Origin: Streptomyces atratus
Lineage (GTDB): Bacteria; Actinomycetota; Actinomycetes; Streptomycetales; Streptomycetaceae
Assembly (NCBI RefSeq): GCF_014648655.1
Contig: NZ_BMRN01000007.1
Location: 1 to 64,000, forward strand
Direction: 5' to 3'
DNA: 64,000 bases
A program made the position numbers and the translations under genes. Within the stretch, counting starts at the first letter, position 1, and each line of letters starts with the position of its first letter. Under the pieces are notes generated by a model that did no database searches, was not told the origin of the DNA, and was given only the letters and a program-made list of their open reading frames with translations. Positions 27,834 through 36,055 of the stretch are shown in pieces.

Positions 27834-28973
27834 TCAGCCGCGTCCCGTGCGGGGGGACTTGTCCCAGCCCGTCGGCTTCTCGTCCGTGGGGTGGGGCGAG
27901 TTGGGCCACTCGTCGCCCGGCGGAAGCGTCGCGGGCGCCGTCGCGATCCTCGGCAGTGCGTACGGATGGTGGTCGCGCAGCCAGCCGATGAGCTGCTCCC
28001 GCACGGCACAGCGCACCGTCCAGATGTCGTCCGCGTCCTTCGCGGTGACGACCGCGCGGACCTGGATCGTCGACGGTGTGGTGTCCGTGACCGCCAGGGA
28101 CCAATTGCGGCCGTCCCAGGCGGCGCACTCGCCCAGGATGTCCCGCAGCCGGTCACGCATCGCCGCGACCGGGGCCGAGTGGTCGAGATGGAAGAAGACC
28201 GAGCCGGTCATCTGGGCGCCGCCGCGCGACCAGTTCTCGAACGGTTTGCTGGTGAAGTACGAGACCGGCATCGTGATCCGCCGCTCGTCCCAGGTCCGTA
28301 CCGCGAGGAAGGTCAGCGTGATCTCCTCGATCGTGCCCCACTCGCCGTCCACCACTACCGTGTCGCCGATCCGCACCATGTCGCCGAAGGCGATCTGCAA
28401 CCCCGCGAAGAGATTGCCGAGCGTCGACTGGGCCGCGATGCCCGCGACGATGCCGAGCACACCGGCCGAGGCCAGCATCGAGGTGCCGAACGTCCGCATC
28501 GCCGGGAACGTCAGCAGCATCGCGCCGACGGCGACGGTCGCCACGATCGCGGTGACCACCCGCTGGATCAGTGTCACCTGTGTACGGACCCGCCGCACCC
28601 GTGCCGGATCGCGGGTGCTCGCCGCGTACCGGGCGTAGACGGAGTCGACGACGGCCGCCGCGATCCGCACCATCAGCCAGGCCGACGTCCCGATCAGCAC
28701 CAGAGTCAGGACCTGGCCGATCCCGGCCCCGTGGTCCCTGACGAGTTCGAGCCGGGTGTGGGTGTACGTGCCCCGCAGCAGCGCCGTGCACAGGGTCAGC
28801 TGCAGCGGAATCCGGCAGCGCCGCAGCAGACCCCACAGCGGTGTCTCGTGGTGCCGGCGGTCGGCCCGTCTGAGCAGCAGATCGACCAGCCAGCCGACCA
28901 GCAGCGTGATCACGACCGAGCCGCCGACGACGATCAGCGGACGCAGCACGATCTCCATCCTGTCGTTCTCCAT
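27834..28973 (-). CDS. Small-conductance mechanosensitive channel (MscS family)
   Basis: 379-aa protein with four to five N-terminal hydrophobic helices. The pore helix and beta domain signature reads SAGVLGIVAGIAAQSTLGNLFAGLQIAFGDMVRIGDTVVV, then WGTIEEITLTFLAVRTWDERRITMP. It should open on membrane tension during osmotic downshift. The start may be ATG 28973 or ATG 28958; the latter has GGAG 9 bases upstream. Only about 30 bases separate it from the divergent hydrolase gene, so their promoters must overlap. Confidence 0.9.
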   Translation of the reverse strand: MENDRMEIVLRPLIVVGGSVVITLLVGWLVDLLLRRADRRHHETPLWGLLRRCRIPLQLTLCTALLRGTYTHTRLELVRDHGAGIGQVLTLVLIGTSAWLMVRIAAAVVDSVYARYAASTRDPARVRRVRTQVTLIQRVVTAIVATVAVGAMLLTFPAMRTFGTSMLASAGVLGIVAGIAAQSTLGNLFAGLQIAFGDMVRIGDTVVVDGEWGTIEEITLTFLAVRTWDERRITMPVSYFTSKPFENWSRGGAQMTGSVFFHLDHSAPVAAMRDRLRDILGECAAWDGRNWSLAVTDTTPSTIQVRAVVTAKDADDIWTVRCAVREQLIGWLRDHHPYALPRIATAPATLPPGDEWPNSPHPTDEKPTGWDKSPRTGRG

Positions 28974-29004
28974 GCTCCCGACCGTAGCTGGCACCATTGG
29001 CCTC

Positions 29005-29574
29005 ATGAACATCATGCTTTTCCACTCGACGTACGGTCTGCGCCCCGCGGTGCACGCGGCCGCCCACCGGCTGCGCGCCGCCGGGCACGAGGTGCAGGTG
29101 CCCGATCTCTTCGAGGGGCACACCTTCGAAACCGTCGAGGAAGGCATGGCCTTCAAGGAAGAGGTGGGCAAGGACGAGTTGCTCAGGAGGGCAGTACTGG
29201 CCGCCGCGCCCTACTCCGACCGGGGCCTGGTGTACGCGGGATTCTCCTTCGGGGCGTCCACCGCGCAGACCCTGGCGCTCGGTGATGAGAAGGCGCGCGG
29301 TCTGCTGCTGTTCCACGGAACCTCGGACATCGCCGAGAACGCCACGGTGGACGAGCTGCCCGTACAGCTGCATGTCGCGGACCCGGACCCGTTCGAGACG
29401 CACGACTGGCTGAACTCCTGGTATCTGCAGATGCAGCGGACCGGTGCCGATGTCGAGGTCTACCGCTATCCGGGCGCGGGTCATCTCTTCACGGACCCCG
29501 AACTGCCGGACCACGACGCGGCATCGGCCGAGCTGGCCTGGAAGGTCGCACTCGGCTTCCTCGCCACGCTGTGA
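29005..29574 (+). CDS. Dienelactone hydrolase-like alpha/beta hydrolase
   Basis: 189-aa hydrolase of the dienelactone hydrolase fold. The nucleophile elbow is AGFSFGAS with Ser81, where classical dienelactone hydrolases have Cys. An acid lies in VADPDPFE and the catalytic His160 is in YPGAGHLF. The substrate is unknown. The ATG has no clear ribosome binding site and is only about 30 bases from the divergent mscS start, so a leaderless or very short leader transcript is likely. Confidence 0.8.
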   Translation: MNIMLFHSTYGLRPAVHAAAHRLRAAGHEVQVPDLFEGHTFETVEEGMAFKEEVGKDELLRRAVLAAAPYSDRGLVYAGFSFGASTAQTLALGDEKARGLLLFHGTSDIAENATVDELPVQLHVADPDPFETHDWLNSWYLQMQRTGADVEVYRYPGAGHLFTDPELPDHDAASAELAWKVALGFLATL

Positions 29575-29580
29575 CCGCGT

Positions 29581-29609
29581 GAAGGGCCCCGCGCGTCGCG
29601 GGGCCCTTC
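29581..29609. terminator. Bidirectional terminator between convergent genes
   Basis: A perfect 13-bp stem (GAAGGGCCCCGCG and its complement) with a 3-base loop lies 7 bases after the hydrolase stop and 15 bases after the end of the converging protease gene. Confidence 0.85.
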
Positions 29610-29624
29610 GGACGGACGGGCGGA

Positions 29625-30638
29625 TCAGCCCCGGTAGGCGATCCAGCTGTCGCTCATCCGCTGCACCTGGCCCGAGGTGAACTGGTACATGCAGGAGTCG
29701 TACGTGTAGTCCATGAAGTTGTGGATCGGGTCGACCCCTGTCTTGTTGGTGCAGGTGTCGCGCCCGGTCGGGCAGGCGTACGCGGGGCTCGCTTCAGCCG
29801 CAGTGTCGGCCACGTAGTCGCCGTTGCCGTTACAGCCGCCCTGGAAGGTGTGGTAGAGCCCCATCCAGTGGCCGACCTCGTGGGTGGCGGTGTCGCCCTC
29901 GTTGTAGTTGGTGGCGGAGCCGCCGGGCAGAGAGGCGTCGAGCATGACGACGCCGTCGTCGGAGGGGTTGGACTTGTAGGAGCTGGGGAAGGTGGCCCAG
30001 CCCAGCAGGCCGCCGCCGAGGTTGGCGGTGTAGATGTTGAGCGCGTTGGCCCCGCCCTTGCGCAGCGTCGACTTCATGGCCTTCTCGGCGGAGGAGCCCG
30101 GCGAGACGCCGTTGTACCAGGAACTGTTGTCCGTGTAGTCCGTGCCGGCCAGCGAGAACTGGAAGCCGGAGTTGGTGTTGCCGCTGCCCTGGCCGCCGTA
30201 GGCGGCGTTCAGGACGCTCATCTGGCTGCTGATGGCGGACGCGCTGAGCTTGCCGGTCGTTCCGGAGTGCACCACGTGGAAGTACACCGGGATGGTGGCG
30301 CCCGCGGCGAGCGTGGAGCCGCTGACCCGGCGGTCCGCGAGTCTCTCCTTGAGCTGCGTGTCCATGGCCTTGGCCTGGGCCGCGGTGAGTTCGTTGGGGT
30401 CCGCGGCGTGCTTGGTGCCCGAGGGGCGGGCCTCGCGCGCGGTGGCGGAGGTGCTCGCCTCGCTCGCGCACTTCTCGGCGGATGCGACTGATGCGGCGGA
30501 TGCCGAGGAGGTGGACGTCTTCGCGGCGGCGGAGCCGGTGGACGCGGAGAGCGGTGCCAGGGCCAGGGTTCCGGCCAGGACGGCGGTGCCGATCGCACGG
30601 TTACGTATACGCGGCGATATACGGGCAAGAGCGCGCAC
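29625..30638 (-). CDS. Secreted zinc metalloprotease, M43 (cytophagalysin) family
   Basis: 337-aa preproprotein. A Sec-type signal peptide (basic start, hydrophobic [13 protein letters not shown]) ends near residue 38, and a Ser/Ala-rich pro-region follows. The catalytic domain has [11 protein letters not shown] with zinc ligands His253, His257 and His263 and catalytic Glu254. A Cys-rich segment ([25 protein letters not shown]) and [18 protein letters not shown] (Met-turn) follow, all typical of M43. The GTG start has GAGGAG upstream. A TAATCT hexamer at 30693-30688 on the minus strand is a possible -10. The protease is likely extracellular. Confidence 0.92.
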   Translation of the reverse strand: MRALARISPRIRNRAIGTAVLAGTLALAPLSASTGSAAAKTSTSSASAASVASAEKCASEASTSATAREARPSGTKHAADPNELTAAQAKAMDTQLKERLADRRVSGSTLAAGATIPVYFHVVHSGTTGKLSASAISSQMSVLNAAYGGQGSGNTNSGFQFSLAGTDYTDNSSWYNGVSPGSSAEKAMKSTLRKGGANALNIYTANLGGGLLGWATFPSSYKSNPSDDGVVMLDASLPGGSATNYNEGDTATHEVGHWMGLYHTFQGGCNGNGDYVADTAAEASPAYACPTGRDTCTNKTGVDPIHNFMDYTYDSCMYQFTSGQVQRMSDSWIAYRG

Positions 30639-30730
30639 AGGGACTCCTCGCGGATGTGTGGGGGAGGGATTTCCTCACCCGCCGCCCGGAGATTACGTGC
30701 GCATGTCAGATCTTGAGGAGAATCGATCAA

Positions 30731-30749
30731 GCCCAATCAATCGTTGGGC
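30731..30749. promoter_or_regulatory. Inverted repeat between protease and phoD genes
   Basis: GCCCAA and TTGGGC arms flank TCAATCG in the 285-base gap upstream of the M43 protease and downstream of phoD. It may be an operator for the protease promoter or part of the phoD 3' end. Nothing else is recognised in this gap apart from the possible -10 at 30693-30688. Confidence 0.35.
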
Positions 30750-30923
30750 AAACCGGGGAAACGGGAAGAAATAATTCTGTGCGTTCCAGAGTTTGAGACG
30801 CGGACTTAACGTCCCGCGTTACCCCGGCGGGCGGTGTGTCCCCATTGGAGTCGGGAGGTACGCCACCCGCCGTAGCGATGTAATGCGGCGTCAACATGGA
30901 CTGCGGTGGCTGAAAACAGACCC

Positions 30924-32585
30924 TCAGTGCACCGGGCGGTCCACCCGCTCGACCTTCTGCGTCCCACTGAGTGTCCGGTACGAACGCGTCCAGGCGGAGG
31001 TCGCGTCCCTTTTCGTCTTGTCGGAGACCGCGTAGTAGTCCATCTGCGAGCGCTCGGCGGTCACATCGAGGACGCCGTAGCCGTGCGAGTCCATGTCCAC
31101 CCACTTCACGTGGCGGTTGGCGGCCTTGACCGCCGCGGCAGCCACCACCGAGACGGTCTGCGGCGCGACATGCAGGATGTCGTCGAGATTGTCCGACGTC
31201 ACCGACGTCACCACGAACTCGGTGGCGGCCGACGCCGAGAGCGGATACGTCGCCGCCTTCACCGGTACGTCATTGGCCCACGCCATGTGGATGTCGCCGG
31301 TCAGGAAGACCGTGTTGGTGATCGACCGGTCCCGCAGATGCGCGATCAGCTCCTTGCGGTCGTCCGTGTAGCCGTCCCACTGGTCGACATTGACGGCAAG
31401 GCCCTCCGTGGGCAGCCCCAGCAACTCGGCCAGCGGCTCCAGTAGATGCGCGGGTACGGAACCGAACGCGACCGGTGAGATCATCACCGACGTACCGACC
31501 AGCTTCCAGGTGGCGTCCGAGCCGGCCAGGCCCGACTTCAGCCAGTCCAGCTGCGCCCGGCCGGTGATCGTGCGATCCGGGGCGTCGACCGAGCCGTTGC
31601 CGATCGTGGACTGCTGGGAGCGGAAGGTGCGCAGATCGAGGAGGTGCAGATCGGCCAGGTTGCCGAAGCGCAGCCGCCGGTGGACGGTGCCCTCGGTGGA
31701 GGCGCGGACCGGCATCCACTCGAAGTACGCCTGCTTGGCGCCCGCGGCCCGGTCGGCCCAGGAGCCCTCCGTGCCCGGCGTGTGGTTCTCGGCCCCGCCC
31801 GACCAGGCGTCGTTGGCGAACTCGTGGTCGTCCCAGATCGCGATCAACGGGTGGGTGGCGTGCAGGGCCTGGAGGTCGGAGTCCGTCTTGTAGTTGCCGT
31901 GCCGGGTGCGGTAGTCGGCAAGGGTCAGGATCTCGTGCTTCGGCTCGTGCGGCCGTACGACGTACTCGGCGTCCGGGTAACTGCCGGACGCGTACTCGTA
32001 GATGTAGTCGCCGAGATGCAGCACCGCGTCGAGATCGGCGCGGGCGGCGAGATGCCGGTACGGGGAGAAGAACCCGGACTCCCAGTTGGCGCACGACACC
32101 ACCCCGAAGCGCACACCGGGCGTGGCAGCTCCGGCCGCCGGCGCGGTACGGGTGCGGCCCGTCGGCGAGAAGGTTCCCGTACCGTCGCCCGCCGAGAAGC
32201 GGAACCAGTAGGTGGTGGCCGGGCGCAGACCTCGCACATCGGCCTTGACGGTGTGGTCGGAAGCGGCCGTTGCGACGGTCGTTCCCCGGGCGACGACCCG
32301 GGTGAACTCCTTGTCCTCGGCGACCTCCCAGCGCACCGCCGTATCGGCGCCACGGCCTGAGCCGGGCACGGCGTCGGGGGCCGGGGTGACGCGGGTCCAC
32401 AGGAGTATGCCGTCGGGGAGGGGGTCGCCGGAGGCGATGCCGTGCAGGAAGGCGGGCCCGTCCGCGGCACGCGCGGTGGTGGCGGCGCCGAGCACGGGGG
32501 CGGCGACGGCGGTGGCGGCAGCGGCCTTGACGACCGTGCGGCGGCTGGGGCCGGATATCGGCGGAGAAAGGTGTCGACTGGTCAC
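30924..32585 (-). CDS. phoD: Tat-secreted alkaline phosphatase, PhoD family
   Basis: 553-aa extracellular phosphodiesterase/phosphatase. The twin-arginine signal [11 protein letters not shown] is at residues 14-24, with an Ala-rich core up to ARA. A purple-acid-phosphatase-type N-domain follows ([20 protein letters not shown]), then the metal-site motifs [20 protein letters not shown] and [11 protein letters not shown]. The GTG start has no ribosome binding site. TAGGGT lies 8 bases before it, fitting a -10 of a leaderless transcript. PhoD enzymes are usually PhoR-PhoP controlled, but I could not find a convincing PHO box here. Several PhoD paralogues are common in Streptomyces. Confidence 0.9.
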   Translation of the reverse strand: MTSRHLSPPISGPSRRTVVKAAAATAVAAPVLGAATTARAADGPAFLHGIASGDPLPDGILLWTRVTPAPDAVPGSGRGADTAVRWEVAEDKEFTRVVARGTTVATAASDHTVKADVRGLRPATTYWFRFSAGDGTGTFSPTGRTRTAPAAGAATPGVRFGVVSCANWESGFFSPYRHLAARADLDAVLHLGDYIYEYASGSYPDAEYVVRPHEPKHEILTLADYRTRHGNYKTDSDLQALHATHPLIAIWDDHEFANDAWSGGAENHTPGTEGSWADRAAGAKQAYFEWMPVRASTEGTVHRRLRFGNLADLHLLDLRTFRSQQSTIGNGSVDAPDRTITGRAQLDWLKSGLAGSDATWKLVGTSVMISPVAFGSVPAHLLEPLAELLGLPTEGLAVNVDQWDGYTDDRKELIAHLRDRSITNTVFLTGDIHMAWANDVPVKAATYPLSASAATEFVVTSVTSDNLDDILHVAPQTVSVVAAAAVKAANRHVKWVDMDSHGYGVLDVTAERSQMDYYAVSDKTKRDATSAWTRSYRTLSGTQKVERVDRPVH

Positions 32586-32615
32586 GGAGGAGAACCCTAC
32601 TGACCGGTACAGCGA

Positions 32616-32650
32616 ACGGGCAGGCGAATGAAGGAAGTTCGCCTGCCCGT
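32616..32650 (-). terminator. Hairpin after the DsbA-like gene
   Basis: A perfect 13-bp stem (ACGGGCAGGCGAA and its complement) with a 9-base loop lies 28 bases after the stop of the minus-strand DsbA-like gene and just upstream of phoD. It is probably a terminator isolating phoD. Confidence 0.7.
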
Positions 32651-32677
32651 CGGAGAGCCGCTGTCGGGAGTTTGCCG

Positions 32678-33499
32678 CTAGCCCTTCAGGGCGGCGGTGA
32701 TCGCGGTGTTGAACTCGGCCACCGTCATTGGCGCGTTCTTGCCGTCCGAGCCGGTGAGCGGCTTGCCGTCCATCTTCAGCGTCGGGGTGCCCCTCACGCC
32801 GCTCTTCTCGAAGGCCCCGGACATCTTCATCGCCCAGCTGTCGTACGTACCGTCCTTGACGTCCTTCTGGAACGCCTTGTTGCCCTTCAGGGCCTCGACC
32901 GTGTCGGCGATCTTGATCAGGTACGCGTCGTCCTTGAACTTGTCGTCGGTCTCCTCCGGGTGGAACTTCGGGGAGTAGAGCGCGGACTTGTAGTCGAGGA
33001 AGGCCTGCGGGCTGACATTGAGTGCGGCGCCGAGCGCGCTCAGTGCGTTCTTGGAACCCACGCCGTTGATGGAGTTGTCACCGTCGATGAACGTGGCACC
33101 GATGTACTTGATCTTGTACTTTCCGGCGTCGACGTCCTTGTGCATCGTCTCGCCGACGGCCTGCTCGAGCGTGCCGCAGATCGGGCAGCGCGAGTCCTCG
33201 TACAGCTCCAGGGTCTTCTTGGCGGTCGACTTGCCGATGACGACGGTCGTGCCGTTGTCGCCCGAGGTGTTCTTGGGCGCCGTGACGTTCTTCGCGTCCT
33301 TGGCCGCCTCCCAGTGGGACGGCTTGTTCAGCTGCATGACGCCCCAGGCGGCGGCACCCACGACGGCCAGGACGCCGACGATCGAGACGCCGACGATGAT
33401 CTGCCGACGGGTCTTGTCCTTCTTAACCTGGCGCTCGCGCTCGGCACGCAGCCGCTCGCGGGCCGCCGACTTGTTGGCCTGGCTGTTGCGCTTGCTCAT
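32678..33499 (-). CDS. Membrane-anchored DsbA-like thiol-disulfide oxidoreductase
   Basis: 273-aa protein with a highly charged cytoplasmic start, one transmembrane helix about residues 33-56, and an exported thioredoxin-fold domain. The active site is CPIC at residues 105-108 ([12 protein letters not shown]). The cis-Pro loop is RGTPTL, and an all-helical insert lies between them as in DsbA. It likely oxidises or isomerises disulfides outside the membrane. The ATG is preceded by GGAGATACG. It is 49 bases downstream of a membrane protein gene in the same orientation, and the two may form an operon. Confidence 0.88.
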   Translation of the reverse strand: MSKRNSQANKSAARERLRAERERQVKKDKTRRQIIVGVSIVGVLAVVGAAAWGVMQLNKPSHWEAAKDAKNVTAPKNTSGDNGTTVVIGKSTAKKTLELYEDSRCPICGTLEQAVGETMHKDVDAGKYKIKYIGATFIDGDNSINGVGSKNALSALGAALNVSPQAFLDYKSALYSPKFHPEETDDKFKDDAYLIKIADTVEALKGNKAFQKDVKDGTYDSWAMKMSGAFEKSGVRGTPTLKMDGKPLTGSDGKNAPMTVAEFNTAITAALKG

Positions 33500-33548
33500 G
33501 TCCGTATCTCCATGGGTGTGAGGGGTGTGTCGTCGGGGATGTGCGTGC

Positions 33549-34289
33549 TCAGGCGATGGCGCATGCCGAGCGCGGCGGTCCCCTTCGTCCCACGGAGTGC
33601 ACGAGCAGACGGGCGTGTACGAGCAGGTGCGGGCCGCCTCCGGCGGGGCGCACCCTGCGGCGTACGGAGCGGCGAACCGTACCCACCACGGCGACCGCGA
33701 TCAGCAGCGGCCGGAACGCCAGGGCGGCGACCGCGCCCAGCAGGCCGACGAGCGCGGACTCGCCGCGCCGCAGCCAGGCCGCGGCGAGCAGACCGACCGT
33801 CACGTGGGCGGCGAGCAGCAGCCATGGCACCGCCGGGCCCGGGGAGGCCAGCAGCGCGGCCGCCGTGTGTCCGCCGCCGGTCACCGAGGTGAGCGGCGTG
33901 CCGACGTCACCGACCTGGTGCGCGCCGGCACCGATGTCACCGCCGCCGCACAGCACATCGACGCCGACCGAGCGCAACGGCCCCGCGATCGGGCCGCCTG
34001 CCGCGCCGTAACAGAGGTGTTGGCCGGTGGTGAACACGGTGTCGGCGGCCAGTTCCAGCGGGACCAGCAGTCCGGCGATCGCTCCGAAGCCGCGCTCCTG
34101 GCCGGCCAGCGCGTACGCCACGGCGAAGACCACGCCGGCCAGCAGGGCGACGACGGTCAGTGGCAGCGAGACCTGGGAGAGCAGCACATGGGACGCAGCG
34201 GAGAGCGTCACGACGAGCGCCGTGAAGAGCGCCGCGCGAACGACTCTGAGCTGCGTCCCGGATATGTCCATCGTTGAGGAGTGTCGCAT
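33549..34289 (-). CDS. Integral membrane protein of unknown function
   Basis: 246-aa protein that I do not recognise. About five to six hydrophobic segments are visible: AALFTALVVTLSAASHVLL, LTVVALLAGVVFAVAYAL, GAIAGLLVPLELAADTV, AVPWLLLAAHVTVGLLAAAWL, and a LVGLLGAVAALAFRPLLIAVAVVG stretch near the end. The extracellular loop has Cys residues (QHLCYG, DVLCGGG). The C-terminal 40 residues are Arg-rich. ATG 34289 is chosen over ATG 34271 because AGGTG precedes it. The neighbouring DsbA-like gene hints at a role tied to exported thiols, which is inference. Confidence 0.75.
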   Translation of the reverse strand: MRHSSTMDISGTQLRVVRAALFTALVVTLSAASHVLLSQVSLPLTVVALLAGVVFAVAYALAGQERGFGAIAGLLVPLELAADTVFTTGQHLCYGAAGGPIAGPLRSVGVDVLCGGGDIGAGAHQVGDVGTPLTSVTGGGHTAAALLASPGPAVPWLLLAAHVTVGLLAAAWLRRGESALVGLLGAVAALAFRPLLIAVAVVGTVRRSVRRRVRPAGGGPHLLVHARLLVHSVGRRGPPRSACAIA

Positions 34290-34336
34290 GCGCACCTGTG
34301 AGCGACCCTTGAAGGGGCCCGGTTGCGTGCGGAGCT

Positions 34337-35665
34337 CTACAGCCCCGGGATGCGGCCGTTGCGGAAAAGATCCACAAAGATCTGGTGGTCGGCGCGGGCC
34401 CGGGCGCCGTAGCTGTGGGCGAAGTCCACCAGCAGGTCGGCGAAGCCCTCCTCGTCCACCGCGATCGCCGCGTCGATCGCCCGCTCGGTGGAGAACGGCA
34501 CCAGCGAGTGGCCGCTCTCGTCGTCCGCCGCGGAGTGCATCGTCGCCGTTGCCCGGCCGAGGTCGGCGACGACCGCGGCAATCTCCTCCGGCTCGTCGAT
34601 GTCGGACCAGTCCAGATCGACCGCGTACGGAGACACCTCGGCGACCAGCTGTCCGGCCCCGTCCAGCTCGGTCCAGCCGAGCCACGGGTCGGCGTGTGCC
34701 TGCAGGGCGCGCTGTGAGATGACCGTGCGGTGGCCCTCGTGCTGGAAGTACTCGCGCACGGCCGCGTCGGTGATGTGCCGGGAGACTGCGGGGGTCTGCG
34801 CCTGCTTGAGATAGATCACCACATCGTTCTCCAGGGCGTCGCTGTTGCCCTCCAGAAGGATGTTGTACGAGGGCAGCCCGGCCGAACCGATACCGATGCC
34901 ACGACGGCCGACGACATCCTTCACCCGGTACGAGTCGGGGCGGGTCAGGCTCGACTCCGGCAGCGTCTCCAGATAGCCGTCGAAGGCGGCCAGCACCTTG
35001 TAGCGCGTCGCCGCGTCCAGGTCGATCGAGCCGCCGCCCGCCGCGAACCGGCGCTCGAAGTCCCGGATCTCCGTCATCGAGTCCAGCAGCGAGAATCGGG
35101 TCAGCGACCGGGCGTCGCGCAGCGCGTCCAGCAGCGGGCCCTGTGCCGTGTCCAACGTGAAGGGCGGTACCTCGTCGTTCTTCGCGCCCGTCGCCAGTGC
35201 GTGGATCCGCTCACGGTAGGCCGCCGCGTAGATACGGACCAGCTCGGTGATCTGGCCGTCACCCAGCGCCTTCGCGTACCCGATCAGCGCGACGGAGGCG
35301 GCGAACCGCTTGAGGTCCCAGGTGAAGGGGGCTACGAAGGCTTCATCGAAGTCGTTCACATTGAAGACAAGGCGGCCATTGGAATCCATGTACGTGCCGA
35401 AGTTCTCAGCGTGCAGATCGCCGTGCACCCACACCCTGCTGGTTCGCTCGTCCAGATAGGGGTCCGCGCTCCTCGTCGAGCTGAGATCGGCGTAATACAG
35501 GCAGGCCGTGCCCCTGTAGAACGCGAACGGTGATGCGGCCATCTTGCGGAACTTGACCCGGAAGGCTGTCGGGTCTGCGGCCAGGAGCTCTCCGAAGGCA
35601 GTCTCGAAGACCGCAAGGATCTGTTCCTCGCGCTCAGTGTCCGAGACTTCGAAAGTGCTGCGCAT
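34337..35665 (-). CDS. DUF2252 family protein
   Basis: 442-aa cytoplasmic protein of the DUF2252 family, which has a kinase-like phosphotransferase fold but no known substrate. The motif VHGDLHAENFGTY resembles the catalytic loop of aminoglycoside-phosphotransferase-like enzymes, and FNVNDFDEAFVAPFTWDLKR resembles the metal-binding segment. ATG 35665 is preferred because GGAAG lies upstream. An in-frame ATG at 35740 would add 25 polar residues and lacks a ribosome binding site. It is followed in the same direction by the membrane and DsbA-like genes. Confidence 0.85.
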   Translation of the reverse strand: MRSTFEVSDTEREEQILAVFETAFGELLAADPTAFRVKFRKMAASPFAFYRGTACLYYADLSSTRSADPYLDERTSRVWVHGDLHAENFGTYMDSNGRLVFNVNDFDEAFVAPFTWDLKRFAASVALIGYAKALGDGQITELVRIYAAAYRERIHALATGAKNDEVPPFTLDTAQGPLLDALRDARSLTRFSLLDSMTEIRDFERRFAAGGGSIDLDAATRYKVLAAFDGYLETLPESSLTRPDSYRVKDVVGRRGIGIGSAGLPSYNILLEGNSDALENDVVIYLKQAQTPAVSRHITDAAVREYFQHEGHRTVISQRALQAHADPWLGWTELDGAGQLVAEVSPYAVDLDWSDIDEPEEIAAVVADLGRATATMHSAADDESGHSLVPFSTERAIDAAIAVDEEGFADLLVDFAHSYGARARADHQIFVDLFRNGRIPGL

Positions 35666-36055
35666 TGCCGGCCTGCTTCCTTCGTTGATGACAGGGCCAT
35701 CCTGTCTGCCCTCCTGCTGAGAACGCCGGAGGCGCCGCATCAGTGCCCGGACCCGGAAAGTGCCCGGTGGGTGGGAAATGCGCGCGGCCGCACAGTCGAT
35801 GTGGGACGCCTGGAATGTGGTCTCCCGAGGAGCGTGGAAGTCACCTGGCCGGCTGCCGGGTTCGTGCCGTGGTCAGCTCGCCGCCACGCCCACGTGCGAG
35901 GGTGGAGGCTGCTGGCCGCTGCGTCTGTGATCTCGGCAACCTCATTGTTTTCGACGGTGCGCGGTCGGAGTGACAGGCCGCCGAGTACCGGTGTCGCGAC
36001 GTAGACTTCCACGCTGTCCCCCTCACCCGCCCTGTTCGCCCGGAGGCCACAAACC
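35666..36055. other. Intergenic region between DUF2252 gene and dnaE
   Basis: About 390 bases without a gene I can support. It contains a GACAGG-N5-CCTGTC inverted repeat at 35690-35706, within the possible 5' extension of the DUF2252 gene. A TAGACT hexamer at 36002-36007 could be a dnaE -10, but no matching -35 is clear. Short frames on both strands lack conserved features. Confidence 0.4.

Noticed and set aside
32585..32640. PHO box (PhoP site) upstream of phoD
   Set aside because: One unit CTTCATTCGCC partly fits the 11-base consensus, but the next repeat is at the wrong spacing and the sequence is fully explained by the 13-bp terminator hairpin of the upstream gene.
35743..36004. Short frames on both strands upstream of dnaE
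   Set aside because: No ribosome binding site, no hydrophobic or conserved pattern, and the translations look like random GC-rich sequence.
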